Position numbers and translations under genes: made by a program. The notes beneath the pieces are model-generated. The model was given only the letters and a program-made list of their open reading frames with translations. It made no database searches and had not been told where the DNA came from. Of a stretch of 8,095 nt of DNA, positions 6,575-8,095 are shown one piece after another. Position 1 is the stretch's first letter; every line of letters begins with the position of its first letter. Source of the stretch: Candidatus Firestoneibacteriota bacterium (GTDB lineage: Bacteria > JACRDZ01). The stretch lies in assembly GCA_016212735.1 (NCBI GenBank), contig JACRDZ010000083.1, positions 1-8,095 on the forward strand. The letters run 5' to 3'.

Positions 6575-6623
6575 TGCCTTCTGCCTTCTGCCTTCTGCCT
6601 TCTGCCTTCAGCCTTCTGCCTTC
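6575..6623. repeat. Seven-copy 7-bp tandem repeat between rfbC and rfbD
   Basis: Seven adjacent heptamers occur, TGCCTTC on the plus strand (GAAGGCA on the minus), with one variant unit AGCCTTC at 6610-6616. The last unit runs into the rfbC stop codon (TGA, 6624-6622). A 5-bp direct repeat AGTAC flanks the array at 6564-6568 and 6624-6628. Seven is not a multiple of three, but because the array begins at the stop codon, copy-number change would alter only the gap to rfbD. Confidence 0.95.
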
Positions 6624-7188
6624 AGTACAAACTATCACTATAATTAAACATTTCTGTATTATATAAATCTGGAAGAATTTTATCTTTTTCTGAAAGAACA
6701 ATATCTTTTTTGTTAATTCGCCAATCTATATTTAGAGTTTTATCACTATAAATAATTCCTCTCTCCGATTCTTTTGAATAGTAATTATCAACTTTATAAT
6801 TTAAAATGCATTCCTCACTTATAACTATAAATCCATGAGCAAATCCTCTTGGAATAAATATCTGTTTTTTATTATTTTCACTGAGTTCAATTGTCACAAA
6901 TTTAGCAAATGTTGGGGACCCTTTTCTAATATCAATGGCAACATCAATTATTTTCCCTTTTATTACTCTGACTAATTTACTTTGAGCAAAAGGTGGAAGT
7001 TGAAAGTGAAGCCCTCTTAGCGAACCGTATTTTGATATTGACTCATTATCTTGAACGAAATTTATTTTCTTAATATTTCTATCAAATAAATCATTTCTAA
7101 AACTTTCAAAAAAAAGCCCTCGTTCATCATCCCAGATTTTTGGCTCTATAATTACTACTTCAGGAATTTCTGTTTTAATAAATTTCAT
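6622..7188 (-). CDS. rfbC: dTDP-4-dehydrorhamnose 3,5-epimerase
   Basis: The enzyme double-epimerises dTDP-4-keto-6-deoxyglucose at C3 and C5, cofactor-free, in a cupin-type beta barrel. At 188 residues it is the normal length. GSLRGLHFQLPP (55-66) carries the catalytic base H61. KLVRVIKGKIIDVAID (71-86) contains the conserved lysine and arginine that bind substrate phosphates. FIPRGFAHGF (111-120), NYKVDNYY (130-137) and TLNIDW (151-156) are family signatures, and LSEKD (165-169) near the end probably holds the aspartate partner of the histidine. The start codon overlaps the rfbA stop by one base (TAATG), with AGAGG 6 bases upstream inside rfbA. The C-terminus ends at the edge of the heptamer array, which supplies part of the TGA stop. 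Confidence 0.97.
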   Translation of the reverse strand: MKFIKTEIPEVVIIEPKIWDDERGLFFESFRNDLFDRNIKKINFVQDNESISKYGSLRGLHFQLPPFAQSKLVRVIKGKIIDVAIDIRKGSPTFAKFVTIELSENNKKQIFIPRGFAHGFIVISEECILNYKVDNYYSKESERGIIYSDKTLNIDWRINKKDIVLSEKDKILPDLYNTEMFNYSDSLY

Positions 7189-8069
7189 TAATAACCTCTT
7201 TTTACTAAATTAGTAAGATATTGTCCATACTGATTCTTTTTCAATGGTTCCGCCAGTTTTAATAAATCATCTTTCGAAATATATTTTAAATTATATGCAA
7301 TTTCTTCAATACAGGCAATTTTTAATCCCTGCCTGTCTTCAATTGCTTTAATAAACATACTGGCATCTGAAAGGCTTTCATGTGTACCTGTATCCAACCA
7401 TGCATAACCTCTCCCCAGAAGTTCAACACGAAGTTTATTATTTTTTAAATATTCTTTGTTTACATCAGTAATTTCGAGTTCCCCTCTTGCAGACGGTTTG
7501 ATTTTTTTAGCTATATTAACCACATTATTATCACAAAAATAAAGACCTGTTATGGCATAATTTGATTTTGGATTTTCAGGTTTTTCCTCTATAGAGATAA
7601 CATTCCCGCAACTGTCAAATTCAGCAACACCATATCTTTCTGGTTCATTAACATAATATCCAAAAACTGTTGCTCCTTTTTTTTCTTTTATATCAAATAC
7701 TGCTTTCATGAGTAATTCAGTTAGACCATGACCATAGAATATATTATCTCCAAGAATAAGACAGACATCATCATTCCCTATAAATTCTCTACCTAAAATA
7801 AATGCTTCAGCAAGTCCATTTGGCGATGGTTGTTCTTTATAAGAGAAACTTAACCCTAGCTGTTTCCCATTTCCTAGAATATCATTGAATCTGGCTAGGT
7901 CAAAAGGGGTAGAAATAATTAGAATTTCTTTAATACCAGCAAGCATTAGAACAGATAAAGGATAATAAATCATTGGTTTATCATAAACTGGTAAAAGTTG
8001 CTTGCAAACAGACAAAGTTATAGGATAAAGCCTCGTTCCGCTGCCACCTGCCAAAATAATACCTTTCAT
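7188..8069 (-). CDS. rfbA: Glucose-1-phosphate thymidylyltransferase
   Basis: The enzyme joins dTTP and alpha-D-glucose-1-phosphate to dTDP-glucose and pyrophosphate; it is the first and usually feedback-inhibited step of the rhamnose pathway. At 293 residues it matches the E. coli enzyme in length. [11 protein letters not shown] (6-16) is the nucleotide-binding loop. LGDNIFYG (105-112) carries a metal-binding aspartate. [18 protein letters not shown] (160-177), [11 protein letters not shown] (194-204) and the C-terminal [14 protein letters not shown] (220-233) are characteristic. An AAAGGGG tract (8083-8089, minus strand) lies 13 bases before the ATG, rather far for a ribosome site, but no closer one is seen. 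It is the first gene of the four-gene rhamnose block. Whether the transcript begins here or further upstream cannot be seen. Confidence 0.98.
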   Translation of the reverse strand: MKGIILAGGSGTRLYPITLSVCKQLLPVYDKPMIYYPLSVLMLAGIKEILIISTPFDLARFNDILGNGKQLGLSFSYKEQPSPNGLAEAFILGREFIGNDDVCLILGDNIFYGHGLTELLMKAVFDIKEKKGATVFGYYVNEPERYGVAEFDSCGNVISIEEKPENPKSNYAITGLYFCDNNVVNIAKKIKPSARGELEITDVNKEYLKNNKLRVELLGRGYAWLDTGTHESLSDASMFIKAIEDRQGLKIACIEEIAYNLKYISKDDLLKLAEPLKKNQYGQYLTNLVKRGY

Positions 8070-8082
8070 GTTTTTTAATAAT

Positions 8083-8089
8083 CCCCTTT
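8083..8089 (-). promoter_or_regulatory. Probable ribosome binding site of rfbA
   Basis: AAAGGGG on the minus strand is followed by 13 mostly A/T bases and then the rfbA ATG. The gmd leader has a similar AGGGGGATTA tract at 10 bases, so a G-rich tract at longer than usual spacing may be a local style. The window ends 6 bases upstream, so no promoter or preceding gene can be judged. Confidence 0.45.
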
Positions 8090-8095
8090 AAATTA

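Noticed and set aside
6575..6623. CRISPR-like array
   Set aside because: The units are 7 bp and directly adjacent with no spacers, and there are no cas genes. It is a simple tandem repeat.

Overview
This is an AT-rich (roughly 30% GC by eye) bacterial stretch in which every recognisable gene is on the minus strand, so the window reads right to left. It is a surface-polysaccharide locus. The O-antigen ligase/polymerase-type membrane protein and the dTDP-rhamnose and GDP-fucose pathways suggest a Gram-negative-type, lipopolysaccharide-making organism. The sequence alone does not fix the phylum. Short 7-bp-period intergenic repeats like those seen here are known from cyanobacteria and from some uncultured AT-rich lineages, which is only a weak hint.

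Layout in transcription order: (1) rfbA, rfbC, rfbD and rfbB (8069 down to 4640) are the complete four-enzyme set converting glucose-1-phosphate and dTTP to dTDP-L-rhamnose. The junctions are tight (1-bp and 4-bp overlaps), except for a roughly 60-bp repeat-filled gap between rfbC and rfbD. (2) A 355-bp non-coding spacer (4285-4639) is almost filled by a nested imperfect inverted repeat built of 7-bp units. (3) gmd and fcl (4284 down to 2160) convert GDP-mannose to GDP-L-fucose and overlap by 8 bp. (4) An O-antigen ligase/Wzy-type polytopic membrane protein (2156 down to 990) starts 3 bp after fcl. (5) A single-chain nucleotidyltransferase-HEPN fusion protein (923 down to 174) follows a palindrome and is probably not part of the sugar pathway. 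(6) At the left edge, a strong Shine-Dalgarno and ATG begin another minus-strand gene. Its start lies inside a large imperfect hairpin.

Together the enzymes supply two deoxy-sugar nucleotides for a glycan that the membrane protein would polymerise or attach to its carrier. The glycosyltransferases, flippase and GDP-mannose-supplying enzymes are not in the window.

The enzymes are textbook. The unusual layer is the short-period repeats. There is a seven-copy 7-bp array between rfbC and rfbD, flanked by a 5-bp direct repeat; removing the array in silico gives an rfbC stop that abuts the rfbD start exactly. There is the heptad-built nested inverted repeat between rfbB and gmd. There is also an 8-bp-period repeat inside the fcl reading frame that adds about a dozen residues without breaking the protein. 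These may be traces of a short-repeat insertion or expansion process in this genome; that link is an inference.
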